Shown: positions 34,416 to 43,837 of the stretch, piece after piece
Numbering within the stretch: the first letter of the stretch is position 1
Layout of the letters: the number at the start of each line of letters is the position of its first letter
Source: Verrucomicrobiia bacterium
GTDB lineage: Bacteria > Verrucomicrobiota > Verrucomicrobiia > Palsa-1439
DNA length: 64,000 nt
Assembly: GCA_035577545.1 (NCBI GenBank)
Contig: DATLVI010000044.1
Span: 1-64,000 of the forward strand
Direction of reading: 5' to 3'
Translations under genes and position numbers: made by a program
The notes under the pieces: generated by a model
The model's database searches: none
What the model was told of the DNA's origin: nothing
The model's input: only the letters and a program-made list of their open reading frames with translations

Positions 34416-37400
34416 TTACTGCGGCACGGCGAGGCGAATGCGGTAGTATCGGCCCGGGCCGTTGGTGCTCGCGCCCTCGTCGAGATAGTTCGTAGTGGAT
34501 TCACCGTTGCCGGGAGCGAAAATCAGGTCAGTGAGGTCCACAAAGTTGTTGCTGGAATAACCAGCGGCTGCGGCACCCTGGACCGCGTAGGTATTACCGC
34601 CGACCGTCGTCCAGGTTACCCGCACGTCGCTGCCCTGGGTCGTCACGGAAGTGATGTGGAACACGGATTTACTGTTCGTCGGATCCGTACCCGCCTGAAA
34701 CTCCTGAAAGTTGTTCATCCCATCACCATCCGGATCGGCATTGGCCGCAGCCTGTGGACAGTCGACACACATAAAATACTGCAGTTGCCACGATTGGAAC
34801 AGCGTCGGTGTCATGACGGTGATCGTCATATCGCTGGCTGCTTGAGCCTGACCGTCATCCGCTGTCAGACGGAGGTCGTACACGCCGGTGGTGTCGAAGG
34901 TAACCGTCGTGTTTGTGGCGTTCGCGTTGCCAAAAGTTGCGGTACCGGCGCCACTGATCTGGCTCCACGTCGTCGTCAAGACCCCGGGCGGATTGGGGAG
35001 CCCGTCGTCCGCCGCTGTGCCGGCCAACGGGGTCGGCGCACCGACAACAGTAATCCGGTTGGTGCCGGCGCTGACAAACGGCGCGCGGTCGCCGGTTGGT
35101 AACGTCGCAAGCCCGAAAACTTCCGCCGCCGAGAGGGAGCGACTGTAAATCCGTACGTCATCGATCCGTCCGCCAAACGGCCGCGCAGCATCGGCGCGGT
35201 TGCCAATCATAAGGTTCTGGGCAGAATCATCACGGGGAGTCTCACTCAGGCCTCCGGGCCCGGTGCTCACGTCGGTGATGCTCTGCGCCACGCCATTAAC
35301 GTAGAAGCCGGGGATGTTTGACTGTGAACTGCTGCTGTAGGAAATGGCCACATGCGCCCAGGTACTCGTGGTAATGATGTGTCCCGTCTGCCATTTGTTC
35401 GTGCGGTTGTTGGTAAACGTCTGCTCGAATTGCAACTGGTACTGGCCGCTGATGAACGAATTCTGCGTGTACAGGATCCAACCTGTCCCGCTCTTGTCCA
35501 TGATTCGGCCGAGGCTGCCGCCACCGAGGCTTGCGGTATTAATGTACGCGCACACGGTTGCGCCCGTGCTGAACAGATTGTTCAACGCGGCTGGATGACC
35601 CGCATTGACGTTGTTGGCCCCCGTGTTGTTGATGTTCACCGCCCCATTGATATATCCGTTCGTCGTCCACAGCGCGGCGCTGGACGCGGCAGCATTCAAC
35701 CCGTTGCCGGACGAATCGAAGGCGGTGGTCCCGCTCGTCTCGTCAAACTTCCAGTACGCCGTGAGGCCCGCTGCATAGACTGTTGCGGGATCGACGGTGA
35801 CGTTCACGTTCTGGATGGCTTGGAATTCCCCGTCGCTGGCCGTCAGCCGGAGGATGTACGCACCGGATTGCGGGAAAATGGCGGTCGTCACCGGGGCGTT
35901 GGACGAACCAAAGATCACCGTGCCGGGACCCGCGACCTGCGTCCACGTCATTGTGAGCGTGGACGGTTGCGGGTTTCCGTCATCAGTCACGGTGGCGTTG
36001 AGAACGAGAGCGGAATTGGTGCTATTGAGCGTGGCGAGGGCGCCGACCGGTGAGTTGATCACGATGACCGGAGGCCTGTTGGAAACCAACCCATTGGGGA
36101 CCAGCTCAATGCCGCTTGATAACGCGTTGTCCAGGAGGGTCGTGTACTGGACCGTGATTTGCCCGCTGTTGTCGGGGGCGGCAATAAACTGCTGGATATT
36201 CGCCCGGTTCGGGGCGCCAGCCGCGGCGATGATGTCAAAATTTGACAGAACCTGTGCGCCGTTGATGGCTACGTTGAAGCGGCGCTGGCCGGTGGTAGTC
36301 CAAAAGTAGTCCGCGAAATGCAGGCGCACGAGGTAGTTCGAACTGGTCACGAGCCCGGGGAATACGTATGAGAAATTGCCGAAGCGCGAGGTTTGATACA
36401 CCGCTTGTGGCGCGGGGTTCGAAACGGTACTGGTGTCAATCGTGTTCGTGCTCGAGGAGGCCGCACCCGCGGTGAAGTAGGCGTCGGCGGCGAATTGGCC
36501 GACGGCGCTACCGCCGGAGTTGACCGCGGTGGCCACAACCCAGATGACCGTGTCGGTAAATATTTGGCTGCCCTGCGTGCCAATGGCGACCAGTGCGTTG
36601 CTGCTGCCCGCCAGGGTCCGGCCGGCCCATTTGTAGATGTGATTGGTGCTGGTGAGTGTGCCCTGCGATACGCCATTGATTTGAAGCTGGACGCTGTCGC
36701 AATTGGAGTATGCTTTGACCTCCACCGTGGTTGTGGCCCGCGGTGTGAAACGACGGCTGGAGATGTAAACAAACCCGTTGGTCGTCCAATTCGCCTTGTA
36801 CCAATAGAAAGAATCTTTGCGCGTCTGGCGATCATAGGTCACGAGGCCCTTGTCATTGCGGCCCGCGGTATCGCCTTCATTCCGCCCGTCCGAGGCAAAG
36901 TCGAACATGTTCCAGACGGTCTTGAGCCACAGATACGGTCGCGCCTGCATTTGTTGCCACGTAGATTCATGCAGGAGGTTCTGGTACTCCTCGTAATGCG
37001 GAGTGCCCGCACTGCTGATATTAGCCGGCTCGGATGGATTCTCCATATGCTGGAAGATGCTGGCGCCCGCGCCGTACTCACTGATACCCATCGGCCGCTG
37101 GGCGCCCTGGAATTTGGTGTCCATCGCCCCGCCGAAATCCGTGTAGAAACCGGTGTACCAACCGTAATACTCGTTGAACCCGATGACGTCGGTGTACCAG
37201 TTGAGGGGATCGCCGTTGTCCGCGCAACAGGACGCGGCTGTAGTCAGGCGCGTCGGGTCTTCGGCGTGCGCCAATTGATTCAGGGACTGCACCAGCGGAC
37301 GCGGATCGGGCCCGCTCTGCAAAATGATTTCGTTGTAGACTCCCCAGAAGCAGATGGACGGGTGATTGTAGTTCTGGCGGATGGTCTCAATCAACTGCTG

Positions 37401-38633
37401 GCTCGCGTTGTTGGAGAAGTTCACACTCGATGAGATGTTATCGATCAAAGGAATCTCGCTCCAGACGACGATTCCGTCCTGGTCCAGCAGATTGTATTCG
37501 GTCTGGGGATGTTGATAATGGCCGAGGCGAACGACCGTGCAACCCATTTCCGCCACCAGGCCAACATCCTGCGTCATGTCAGCCGCGCTAATGGCCCAGC
37601 CTTCGTTCAACCGATCCTGATGAAAATTGACCCCGTGGAGATCGAGATACTGGCCGTTGAGGTGGAAGCCTGTGTTCATGTCGACGCTGAAATAACGAAA
37701 GCCGAGTGGCTGTTGGACGAGGTCATTGTTCGTGGTGCCATCACTGACCTGAACGTACGCCTGATAGAGGTATGGATCAGCCCGCCCGTTCCACAGGTGA
37801 GGATTGGAAATAGTCGTAGATTGGACAATCGCCAGATCGCTGCCCGCGCCAAGCACTTGATTGGTGGTCAACGTGGCCACGACTTTATTCGTCGCGTCCA
37901 CGATTACCGTCGTGATTGTCACGTTGGAATTGCCGGCGGTGTCATTGCGGAGCCTGGCTGTGACCTGAAGGTTGGCGGAGTTGCTGCTGACGCTGGTCTG
38001 TTTCAGGTAGACGCCCGGCGAGCCGTAGTCGAGTGGCGTGACGTGCAGCTTGTCCATCACGAGCAGATGGACATCACGGTAAATTCCCCCGAAAAAAGTG
38101 AAGTCGGCGTTCAGCGGTGGAATATCGGCGTTGGAAGCGTTGTTCATCTTCACCGCAATGACGTTGTCAGCGCCGACGTTGATGTACGGCGTGACGTCAT
38201 ACACGAACGCGGAAAAACCGCCCTTGTGCTCGCCGACAAATGTTCCGTTCACATACACGTCGGCGACAATGTTCGCGCCATCGAACTTCAGGAAGAGCTG
38301 ACGGTTGGTGTACGATCCATCGACCGTGTAATGCCGCCGGTACCAGCCGATGCCCCGGAAGTAGTTCCCTCCGCCATCCTGGCCGTCGAGGTTGTTCCAC
38401 GTGTGCGGGAGCGTGATCGGCGTCCATGAAGAATCATCAAACACAACGTTCGTCGCGCCGGGGACATCCGCGAGAATGAATTTCCAACTGTCGTCCAGAA
38501 GGAGATCGGATCGGTTGCTGCTCGGCGGGGTGTACGGAGCGGCATGGGCCACAAGTCCAGGGCCACCGAGCAACCACAACGAGGCGGCAACCGCGCAGAC
38601 AGTCATGAACGCTTTAGGTGAAACCACTTTCAA
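34416..38633 (-). CDS. Secreted GH2 beta-galactosidase-like enzyme, multidomain
   Basis: This protein of about 1405 residues starts with TTG at 38633, chosen for a strong GAAGGAAG ribosome-binding site; an ATG at 38606 is the alternative. A signal peptide is followed by the GH2 sugar-binding domain (LPHTWNNLDGQDGGGNYFRG, FDGANIVADVYVNGTFVGEH), an Ig-like domain and the TIM barrel (LHGVNFHQDRLNEGWA) with acid/base Glu435 in WGVYNEI and nucleophile Glu519 in GISEYGAG. Then come a malectin-like domain, a PKD-like domain (MTWTQVAGPGTVIFGSS), LamG (GLTAYWKFDETSGTTAFDSS), a second PKD-like domain, a DPDGDGMNNFQEFQAGTDPTN-type calcium motif and the C-terminal module ending RYYRIRLAVPQ. Acts on galactosides or related glycans outside the cell. 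Confidence 0.93.
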   Translation of the reverse strand: MKVVSPKAFMTVCAVAASLWLLGGPGLVAHAAPYTPPSSNRSDLLLDDSWKFILADVPGATNVVFDDSSWTPITLPHTWNNLDGQDGGGNYFRGIGWYRRHYTVDGSYTNRQLFLKFDGANIVADVYVNGTFVGEHKGGFSAFVYDVTPYINVGADNVIAVKMNNASNADIPPLNADFTFFGGIYRDVHLLVMDKLHVTPLDYGSPGVYLKQTSVSSNSANLQVTARLRNDTAGNSNVTITTVIVDATNKVVATLTTNQVLGAGSDLAIVQSTTISNPHLWNGRADPYLYQAYVQVSDGTTNNDLVQQPLGFRYFSVDMNTGFHLNGQYLDLHGVNFHQDRLNEGWAISAADMTQDVGLVAEMGCTVVRLGHYQHPQTEYNLLDQDGIVVWSEIPLIDNISSSVNFSNNASQQLIETIRQNYNHPSICFWGVYNEIILQSGPDPRPLVQSLNQLAHAEDPTRLTTAASCCADNGDPLNWYTDVIGFNEYYGWYTGFYTDFGGAMDTKFQGAQRPMGISEYGAGASIFQHMENPSEPANISSAGTPHYEEYQNLLHESTWQQMQARPYLWLKTVWNMFDFASDGRNEGDTAGRNDKGLVTYDRQTRKDSFYWYKANWTTNGFVYISSRRFTPRATTTVEVKAYSNCDSVQLQINGVSQGTLTSTNHIYKWAGRTLAGSSNALVAIGTQGSQIFTDTVIWVVATAVNSGGSAVGQFAADAYFTAGAASSSTNTIDTSTVSNPAPQAVYQTSRFGNFSYVFPGLVTSSNYLVRLHFADYFWTTTGQRRFNVAINGAQVLSNFDIIAAAGAPNRANIQQFIAAPDNSGQITVQYTTLLDNALSSGIELVPNGLVSNRPPVIVINSPVGALATLNSTNSALVLNATVTDDGNPQPSTLTMTWTQVAGPGTVIFGSSNAPVTTAIFPQSGAYILRLTASDGEFQAIQNVNVTVDPATVYAAGLTAYWKFDETSGTTAFDSSGNGLNAAASSAALWTTNGYINGAVNINNTGANNVNAGHPAALNNLFSTGATVCAYINTASLGGGSLGRIMDKSGTGWILYTQNSFISGQYQLQFEQTFTNNRTNKWQTGHIITTSTWAHVAISYSSSSQSNIPGFYVNGVAQSITDVSTGPGGLSETPRDDSAQNLMIGNRADAARPFGGRIDDVRIYSRSLSAAEVFGLATLPTGDRAPFVSAGTNRITVVGAPTPLAGTAADDGLPNPPGVLTTTWSQISGAGTATFGNANATNTTVTFDTTGVYDLRLTADDGQAQAASDMTITVMTPTLFQSWQLQYFMCVDCPQAAANADPDGDGMNNFQEFQAGTDPTNSKSVFHITSVTTQGSDVRVTWTTVGGNTYAVQGAAAAGYSSNNFVDLTDLIFAPGNGESTTNYLDEGASTNGPGRYYRIRLAVPQ

Positions 38634-38724
38634 CGGAATCTTCCTTCTCGTTCGGGGCGACTGGAAAACTTATATCCCAATTCGAAAGTAACTTAACAAT
38701 ACATCAAAGACACCGCGCCCGTAC

Positions 38725-38763
38725 AAAAAAACTCACACACGCCGCGACTGCGACGTGTGTGAG
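38725..38763 (-). terminator. Rho-independent terminator of the PEP-CTERM gene
   Basis: On the minus strand a 10-bp perfect stem (CTCACACACG / CGTGTGTGAG, 12-nt loop) is followed by seven Ts, 36 nt after the stop of the gene at 38799-39476. A second hairpin, GGGG-CCAGA-CCCC, sits between stop and terminator (about 38770-38783). Confidence 0.9.
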
Positions 38764-38798
38764 GATTCGGGGCCAGACCCCGGCAAAATAACTTAACC

Positions 38799-39476
38799 CT
38801 AGCGACTGCGACGACGACGCATCAACAGTGGCAAACCAATGCCCATCATCCCGAGTGCGATCGTCGAGGGCTCGGGAACAGCTTCCAAGTCGAGGTTATC
38901 AAACCAAACGCTGGAAGTAGCGCCAGCCAGATTGATGCCGATCACAAACACCTGCATGTATGCGGTGTTTGCCGGGGCGGTAAAGACACCCGTATCCAGT
39001 GCGACCCATCCCGATGGGTTATCAGGAACATTAGCAAAATTCGGGGGAGTGTTGGAGTCAATTTGAGTCGTTGAAAATTTGGCATTGCCAGGGCTGGTCT
39101 CCACGGTGCCCAGATTTACGCCACTCGCGTTAAAAAATACGCCCTGAATGCCAGCCCTGCCGAAGGTAATCTGATTCGTGCAATCTGCAAAACCCGTCAG
39201 GTCAAACGCCGAGCCAGCCGTTATATTTGTAATGGTCTGGAAGATGCCCGACGTCACATTGCTCGACGCCGAGGCCGACACCCTTCCTGACCTTGCACCG
39301 CTGAGGATGGAACCGTTCGATGCCGCGTTCGCGCCGTTGAAAGCTGTCCATCCGGTGGTAGTCTCAAAACCCGGAGACAGTAACAAGTTAGCCGATGCTG
39401 GCAAAGTGGAACTGAAACAGATTGCCGCTGAGACACCGCCAACGAGTAAAACTCGCTTCATTGTGAACGTTTGCAT
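38799..39476 (-). CDS. PEP-CTERM sorted exoprotein
   Basis: The ATG at 39476 has GAGGGAT upstream and opens a signal peptide (MKRVLLVGGVSAAICFSSTL..ASA). The 226-residue product has a beta-sandwich body (NLLLSPGFETTTGWTAFNGA, FDLTGFADCTNQITF) resembling a carbohydrate-binding domain, and a C-terminal PEP-CTERM tag: VPEPSTIALGMMGIGLPLL then RRRRSR. The tag is recognised by an exosortase and usually goes with extracellular polysaccharide; no exosortase gene is in this window. It has its own promoter and terminator, so it is monocistronic. Confidence 0.93.
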   Translation of the reverse strand: MQTFTMKRVLLVGGVSAAICFSSTLPASANLLLSPGFETTTGWTAFNGANAASNGSILSGARSGRVSASASSNVTSGIFQTITNITAGSAFDLTGFADCTNQITFGRAGIQGVFFNASGVNLGTVETSPGNAKFSTTQIDSNTPPNFANVPDNPSGWVALDTGVFTAPANTAYMQVFVIGINLAGATSSVWFDNLDLEAVPEPSTIALGMMGIGLPLLMRRRRSR

Positions 39477-39832
39477 AAACGCTATCCCTCGTCTTTCTAC
39501 GTTAAGTAAACTCGCCCGCGCCGGCAAATCTTTTGCTTCTCCGCAGCCCATAATATAAATTAAGCCCTCCAATGCAAGCGTTTTCTTTTCTGGATTTCAC
39601 TTTTTTGAATGGTCTGGCCCGTCTCTGAATCTGGTAGAACTCGCATTTGACCCAAACACGTCCGTTCGCATCCCCCCTGCTTCCGGTGGGCTTTACGCAT
39701 CCCCTGCGCTGCCTATCAAATTCAAATCCAGCTTTCAGCGGACTTGACCACCCCGAAAGGCCTTGCTTTTACTGCCTTGTGTGGCAAGCTTACCGAGGTT
39801 GCGGTTTAACTGCTAAGGGAGAGAGAACGTAT
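39477..39832. other. Intergenic region with divergent promoters
   Basis: The left part holds the PEP-CTERM promoter and an imperfect LacI-type site GCAAGCGTTTTC (39574-39585). In the remainder I see no gene and no clear promoter for the pilin; open frames continuing upstream of it lack coding character. Confidence 0.5.
39550..39577 (-). promoter_or_regulatory. Sigma-70-type promoter of the PEP-CTERM gene
   Basis: Minus strand TTGCAT (39577-39572), 16-bp spacer, TATTAT (39555-39550), about 74 nt before the start codon. The -35 box overlaps the LacI-type site GCAAGCGTTTTC, so a repressor there would block RNA polymerase. Confidence 0.45.
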
Positions 39833-40006
39833 ATGAAGAGACGTCTACAGAGACTTGCTCACGTGGGCAGGAAGCAATCAGGCCAAAGTCTGGTCGAGTA
39901 CGCGCTGATCCTGGCTTTGATCGCGGTCGTCGCGATTCTGGTGCTCCAAGGGCTCGGCAATAAAGTCAATAATACGCTGTCATCCGTCAACGCGAATCTG
40001 CCCTAA
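39833..40006 (+). CDS. flp: Flp-type pilin, stand-alone
   Basis: This 57-residue protein has AAGGGAGAGAG upstream. It carries the Flp/Fap signature SGQSLVEYALILALIAVVAI: a processing site after Gly, Glu at mature position 5 followed by Tyr, and one hydrophobic helix, ending in a short KVNNTLSSVNANLP tail. Flp pilins are assembled by Tad systems, but no Tad ATPase, TadV peptidase or Rcp gene occurs here. It may be built by machinery elsewhere or be the output of a distant locus. Confidence 0.9.
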   Translation: MKRRLQRLAHVGRKQSGQSLVEYALILALIAVVAILVLQGLGNKVNNTLSSVNANLP

Positions 40007-40167
40007 ACCGACCGGGCGGGGCATGCGTCCGCCCACCCCGGTCACTTCATTGGTGTTCAGTCAAGAGTTCCGCGGCGATTGTTTGCCCGCGTTGAACGAT
40101 CCGTGAGTTTTGCGCTTTTGCTTCCAGCGCAGTCCATCTTACGTTGAGTCGTGAACCCAGCGTGGGG

Positions 40168-42918
40168 CTATGGGCTGTTTAGGTAATGCGCAACGACACG
40201 ATAAAATCGTTTGCTCTGACTCGTGGCTCCAAAATCGATGTTTGAAAGAATGCCGCCGGTGCCAGGGATGCCGTTGGTCAAACTCAACCAGGTGCCGGTT
40301 GTCAGGTCGTTGCGGTAATCCACTTCGTACGTTGCGCTCGTCACCGTCGTAAAACTGACGACTGCGTTCGAGCCCACTAATTTCAGGGTAACGGTGGGCG
40401 TGGGCAGCTGGTAGGCTCCTTGATACAAGAGCGTGACCTCGCCCGGTCCCAGGGTGCGGGTAAAGAGCATCACATCGTCAATGATCCCGTTGAAGTAATC
40501 GGCCCCCTGGGTCCCGTCGCTGCCGATCCGACTGAAGGGGTTGGAACTCATGATCATGTTTCCGCCCCAGTAGGCGCTTCCCAGATAGACGCCGTTTAGA
40601 TAGACCAGAATGGTGGAATTGTCGTCGACGACCGTCACGTGGTACCAATTGCCATTTTGGATGGCGCCATTGGCAAAGGTTGCAAACTGCCAACCGGCGG
40701 TGGTTTGCCCTTGTACGAACACGCTGTTGTTGTAGATGAAGAACCGAAATCCGCTTGATTGATAAATGGATCGCACGGAGATAAAGGCGCCTGCTGCCAA
40801 AGCGTTGCGCGGGTAGAGCCAGGCGGCCACGGTAAAATTGTTGGTAAAGGCGAGCGCACTGCTGGGCAGCATCACGGACGAATTTGTGCCGTTAAAACTC
40901 AACGCCGAGCCGTGTCTGCCCGCGACCCAGCCGGAGGGCGGGATGTTTGACAATGTCCCGCTGGCCTGCCCGGCGGAATCGGCGGCGATTGTTCCCCCGT
41001 TCGCGTCGAATTTCCAGTCATTGGCCAGCCCGTCCAACAGATTCCCGACGACACTGATCGTGATGGAAATCGAGGCGCTCGTTGTCGGGTTGTCCGTGGC
41101 CGTAAACGTGATGGGATAGGCCCCCAACTGGCTGGCAGTGGGCGTCCACGAAAACACGCCCGTGATGGGATCGAACGACGCGCCGGCGGGCAACGGAGCG
41201 GCAGAGTATGTCAATGCATAGTGGTTGGGGTCTGTCGCTGAGACGGTGAACTGCAGTGTTTGTCCTTTCGAAATGGATTGACTGCCGATGGGTGTGAATA
41301 CCGGCGGAAGGTTCAGGTTCGGCGGCAGGGCCGCCAGGACATTGGTGAGAAGTGCTGCTGGGCTCAGGGTGCTCGACTGGAAGAGCACCGGCGTTTCCGT
41401 CAAAGTGCTCACGGGAATGCTGTTGCCATACAGATCCGTCGCGGCAAGGGTGGTGTTGATTAACGACACTGTTTGTCCTTCCGTAGCCCAGGCGAAAACG
41501 ACGGAAGTATTATTGGGCAGCTGCCAGGCATACAAGAATGCCTTTTGACCGGGCGTGCGATAGTCGGTTAGCGTTGCGCCGTTTAACCAATAGCACGTCA
41601 TCAAGAAAGCCGAGGTCTTGGGATGCGGTCCCCGCGGGCTGTTGACGTTGGTGGCAGACATGTCCCAGCCAAACAATTCCAGGTTTGAATCCGGCGATTG
41701 CCCATACCCAGTAAGGATGTGCGGAATAATGGTCTCAGCGCCGCAGGCGCGATACATCACGGTTGTTTTGATGGCCCGACACATCCCGCGGTACCAGTCG
41801 ATGTTCGAATTGTACCCGGGGTTGGCAGTCGCGTTGGTGGTCCCAAGGGCACTGTGGCCGTACAGGCCGAGTTCATCGACCAACAGCGGTTTCTGCGTCG
41901 CAAAGTTCCCAAAGTAATAGCTGAGACGGTCGGTCTCCAGAATCGGCACCCAATCCGGCGTGCCGTAATCCTGGTCCGGCGCGTGATAGCCGCGATTGTA
42001 GTCGTGCCAGGACCAGCCGTCGAATTGGTTAAGGCTGTTGGTCATGGCCAGCGACTCAGTTCGTACGAAGTCGGACCAGGCCGGTCCAATCACCTGGATG
42101 GACGGATTGACGGGTTTCACCGACTGACGGGCCTGAGCCACCAGTTGCAGATAAAAGGGCACAAACGTATCCAAGTTCGTCGTGTTGGGGAACTTGTTGT
42201 ACCAGGGTTCGTTCCACACTTCGATGGCGGTCAGTTGGTTCGGGTAACGGTTGGCCAGGGCTTGGACAAACTGCGTATAACTGGCGACGAAGTTGTTGGC
42301 ATTCACCCAGGCCGGCAGGGCGTCGGCCACGTACGCGATGATCCTGCGCCCCGCGTTGGCGGCGATCGCCTGGTCCATCGCGGTCCAGTTCCAAACGCCC
42401 TGCTGGGCCTCGACCGCCGCCCAGACCCCATCTCCGGTGCGCACCCAGGAAGGATTGACCGCGGCCAGTCGTGTGGTCAGCGAGCTATCCGTTCCATCGT
42501 CGGCCTCGGTGCCCAGGAAGGAAGCGCCCGCGTAGTCGTCGGGCAGGACGCAGAATTGGTTCCGATCACCGTTGCACTCGACGAAATAATGCCCGAGTGG
42601 GAGGTGCAACGAAGTCGGAGGCCCGAGGTACACGACCGAGCCGCTCTCCGCCAGAATGCGGATCGAAGAACTGTCCGTGGTGCTGACCGTGATGGTGTCG
42701 GACTCACGGAACAGGCCCCAGCGTGAACTCGGCGTGATGGAGATCTTGGAAACGGCGGGATTAAAAGAATAGATGAAGAGGTTCGGTGCTATCTGGGCAT
42801 CCGCTGTTGCTGCGTGGAAACAAACTCTGCTTGCCAAGACCATCAACACAAGAGAGCAACGTCCCGCTCTTATCGAGAGCGGCCTCAAAAATGATTGAAA
42901 CGTCAGCTTTAACATCAT
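40168..42918 (-). CDS. Secreted clan GH-A glycoside hydrolase (GH39-like) with LamG
   Basis: This 916-residue protein has a signal-like N-terminus (CSLVLMVLASRVCFHAATADA). An N-terminal beta domain (about 45-125) precedes a TIM barrel with VRTGDGVWAAVEAQQGVWNW, acid/base Glu237 in AIEVWNEPWY and nucleophile Glu349 in KPLLVDELGLYG; the spacing (112 residues) fits GH39/GH5-type enzymes, and I cannot pick the family. After the barrel come a cadherin-like Ig domain (PPVFTPIGSQSISKGQTLQF), LamG (DWKFDANGGTIAADSAGQAS) and a C-terminal module ending KRFYRVVAHYLNSP. Substrate unknown. The start is an ATGATG pair with a weak ribosome-binding site. Confidence 0.85.
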   Translation of the reverse strand: MMLKLTFQSFLRPLSIRAGRCSLVLMVLASRVCFHAATADAQIAPNLFIYSFNPAVSKISITPSSRWGLFRESDTITVSTTDSSSIRILAESGSVVYLGPPTSLHLPLGHYFVECNGDRNQFCVLPDDYAGASFLGTEADDGTDSSLTTRLAAVNPSWVRTGDGVWAAVEAQQGVWNWTAMDQAIAANAGRRIIAYVADALPAWVNANNFVASYTQFVQALANRYPNQLTAIEVWNEPWYNKFPNTTNLDTFVPFYLQLVAQARQSVKPVNPSIQVIGPAWSDFVRTESLAMTNSLNQFDGWSWHDYNRGYHAPDQDYGTPDWVPILETDRLSYYFGNFATQKPLLVDELGLYGHSALGTTNATANPGYNSNIDWYRGMCRAIKTTVMYRACGAETIIPHILTGYGQSPDSNLELFGWDMSATNVNSPRGPHPKTSAFLMTCYWLNGATLTDYRTPGQKAFLYAWQLPNNTSVVFAWATEGQTVSLINTTLAATDLYGNSIPVSTLTETPVLFQSSTLSPAALLTNVLAALPPNLNLPPVFTPIGSQSISKGQTLQFTVSATDPNHYALTYSAAPLPAGASFDPITGVFSWTPTASQLGAYPITFTATDNPTTSASISITISVVGNLLDGLANDWKFDANGGTIAADSAGQASGTLSNIPPSGWVAGRHGSALSFNGTNSSVMLPSSALAFTNNFTVAAWLYPRNALAAGAFISVRSIYQSSGFRFFIYNNSVFVQGQTTAGWQFATFANGAIQNGNWYHVTVVDDNSTILVYLNGVYLGSAYWGGNMIMSSNPFSRIGSDGTQGADYFNGIIDDVMLFTRTLGPGEVTLLYQGAYQLPTPTVTLKLVGSNAVVSFTTVTSATYEVDYRNDLTTGTWLSLTNGIPGTGGILSNIDFGATSQSKRFYRVVAHYLNSP

Positions 42919-43145
42919 TTCATGGTGTCTTGCTCTAATTTGGCTTTGAGCGCCGGGTACCCCCGTAGGATGGAAGCAAGAATTACGCCAGTCAGCGAAG
43001 CAATCCCCTCAGTCGTTCGAGAAAACAACTGGCTCTCGTGTGGCTTACTTAAGAGCTGGAACTTTTTTACGGCCCCTCCCGCAAGCGATTTGAATCGCCC
43101 GAAAGCCGCGCAGTTTACACTTTTCGTCCCCCGCGTCAACCATTC

Positions 43146-43544
43146 TTATCCGGACGACAGGCTTCGTGTGTCGCTTCGGGAGTGTCGGGCCAGGCAGACC
43201 CCGTAAACCCACGCGATCAACACACCTTGAAGAGGAAGGCGCGCCCATAACGCCCACTGCGGTATCTGTACGCCGGCCCAGCCATGCAATGCCACTTGTA
43301 CATTCGCCGGAAAGACCGCCACCAAAAGGGCGATAAGGCCCCACCCTGCCAGCCGTCGCATTTTGGCGATAAGGATTGCCAACCCACCGGCAATTTCCGC
43401 GACGCCGCTGACAACAATCAGCCCCGCGTGCCATGGAAGATACGGTGGCATCATGGCGAGGTAAGGACCGGGATTCAGAAAGTGATTCAGACCGGCTACG
43501 ACAAAGAATGCGGCCAGGATCCACGATGCGACGGTGCGAGACAT
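43146..43544 (-). CDS. DoxX-family membrane protein
   Basis: This 132-residue protein has four hydrophobic helices and DoxX landmarks: AAFFVVAGLNHFLNPGPYLA near the N-terminus, LPWHAGLIVVSGVAEIAGGL and the conserved PANVQVALHG. The family is linked to respiratory or redox membrane proteins in other bacteria; no specific role can be given. It is monocistronic, lying between the GH-A hydrolase and the HYR protein. Confidence 0.88.
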   Translation of the reverse strand: MSRTVASWILAAFFVVAGLNHFLNPGPYLAMMPPYLPWHAGLIVVSGVAEIAGGLAILIAKMRRLAGWGLIALLVAVFPANVQVALHGWAGVQIPQWALWARLPLQGVLIAWVYGVCLARHSRSDTRSLSSG

Positions 43545-43837
43545 GGCGTTTAGAATGCGAATCGATTCGCGTGAATCATGATTCCCTCTCCATCTAACTC
43601 AGATCACGGAGCCTATTGGACCCCTGTGGCACATCACAAGCAAAACATACGTCGCGTTTCCGATGAACGACGACTATTCGTGATGCCGGGAAGAGGAGCC
43701 AAATACTCAGAATCGGCTTGTGCGCATTGTCCGAGGTGATACTATGAGCGCCGCCAAACGAAATGACCAAGGACAATCGTGAGGCGTCAAACTCCTGTGG
43801 TGCGATCTTTGCTGTAATAGTGGACGGTGCGCGCGCA

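Noticed and set aside
35352-38429. Long plus-strand open frames opposite the GH2 gene (35352-36053, 36393-37433, 37509-38429)
   Set aside because: They are antisense frames of a strongly supported GH2 gene, with no start signals or domains.
39660-39832. Sigma-54 promoter before the Flp pilin (TGGCAAGCTTACCGAGGTTGC)
   Set aside because: GG and GC are too far apart for a -24/-12 promoter.
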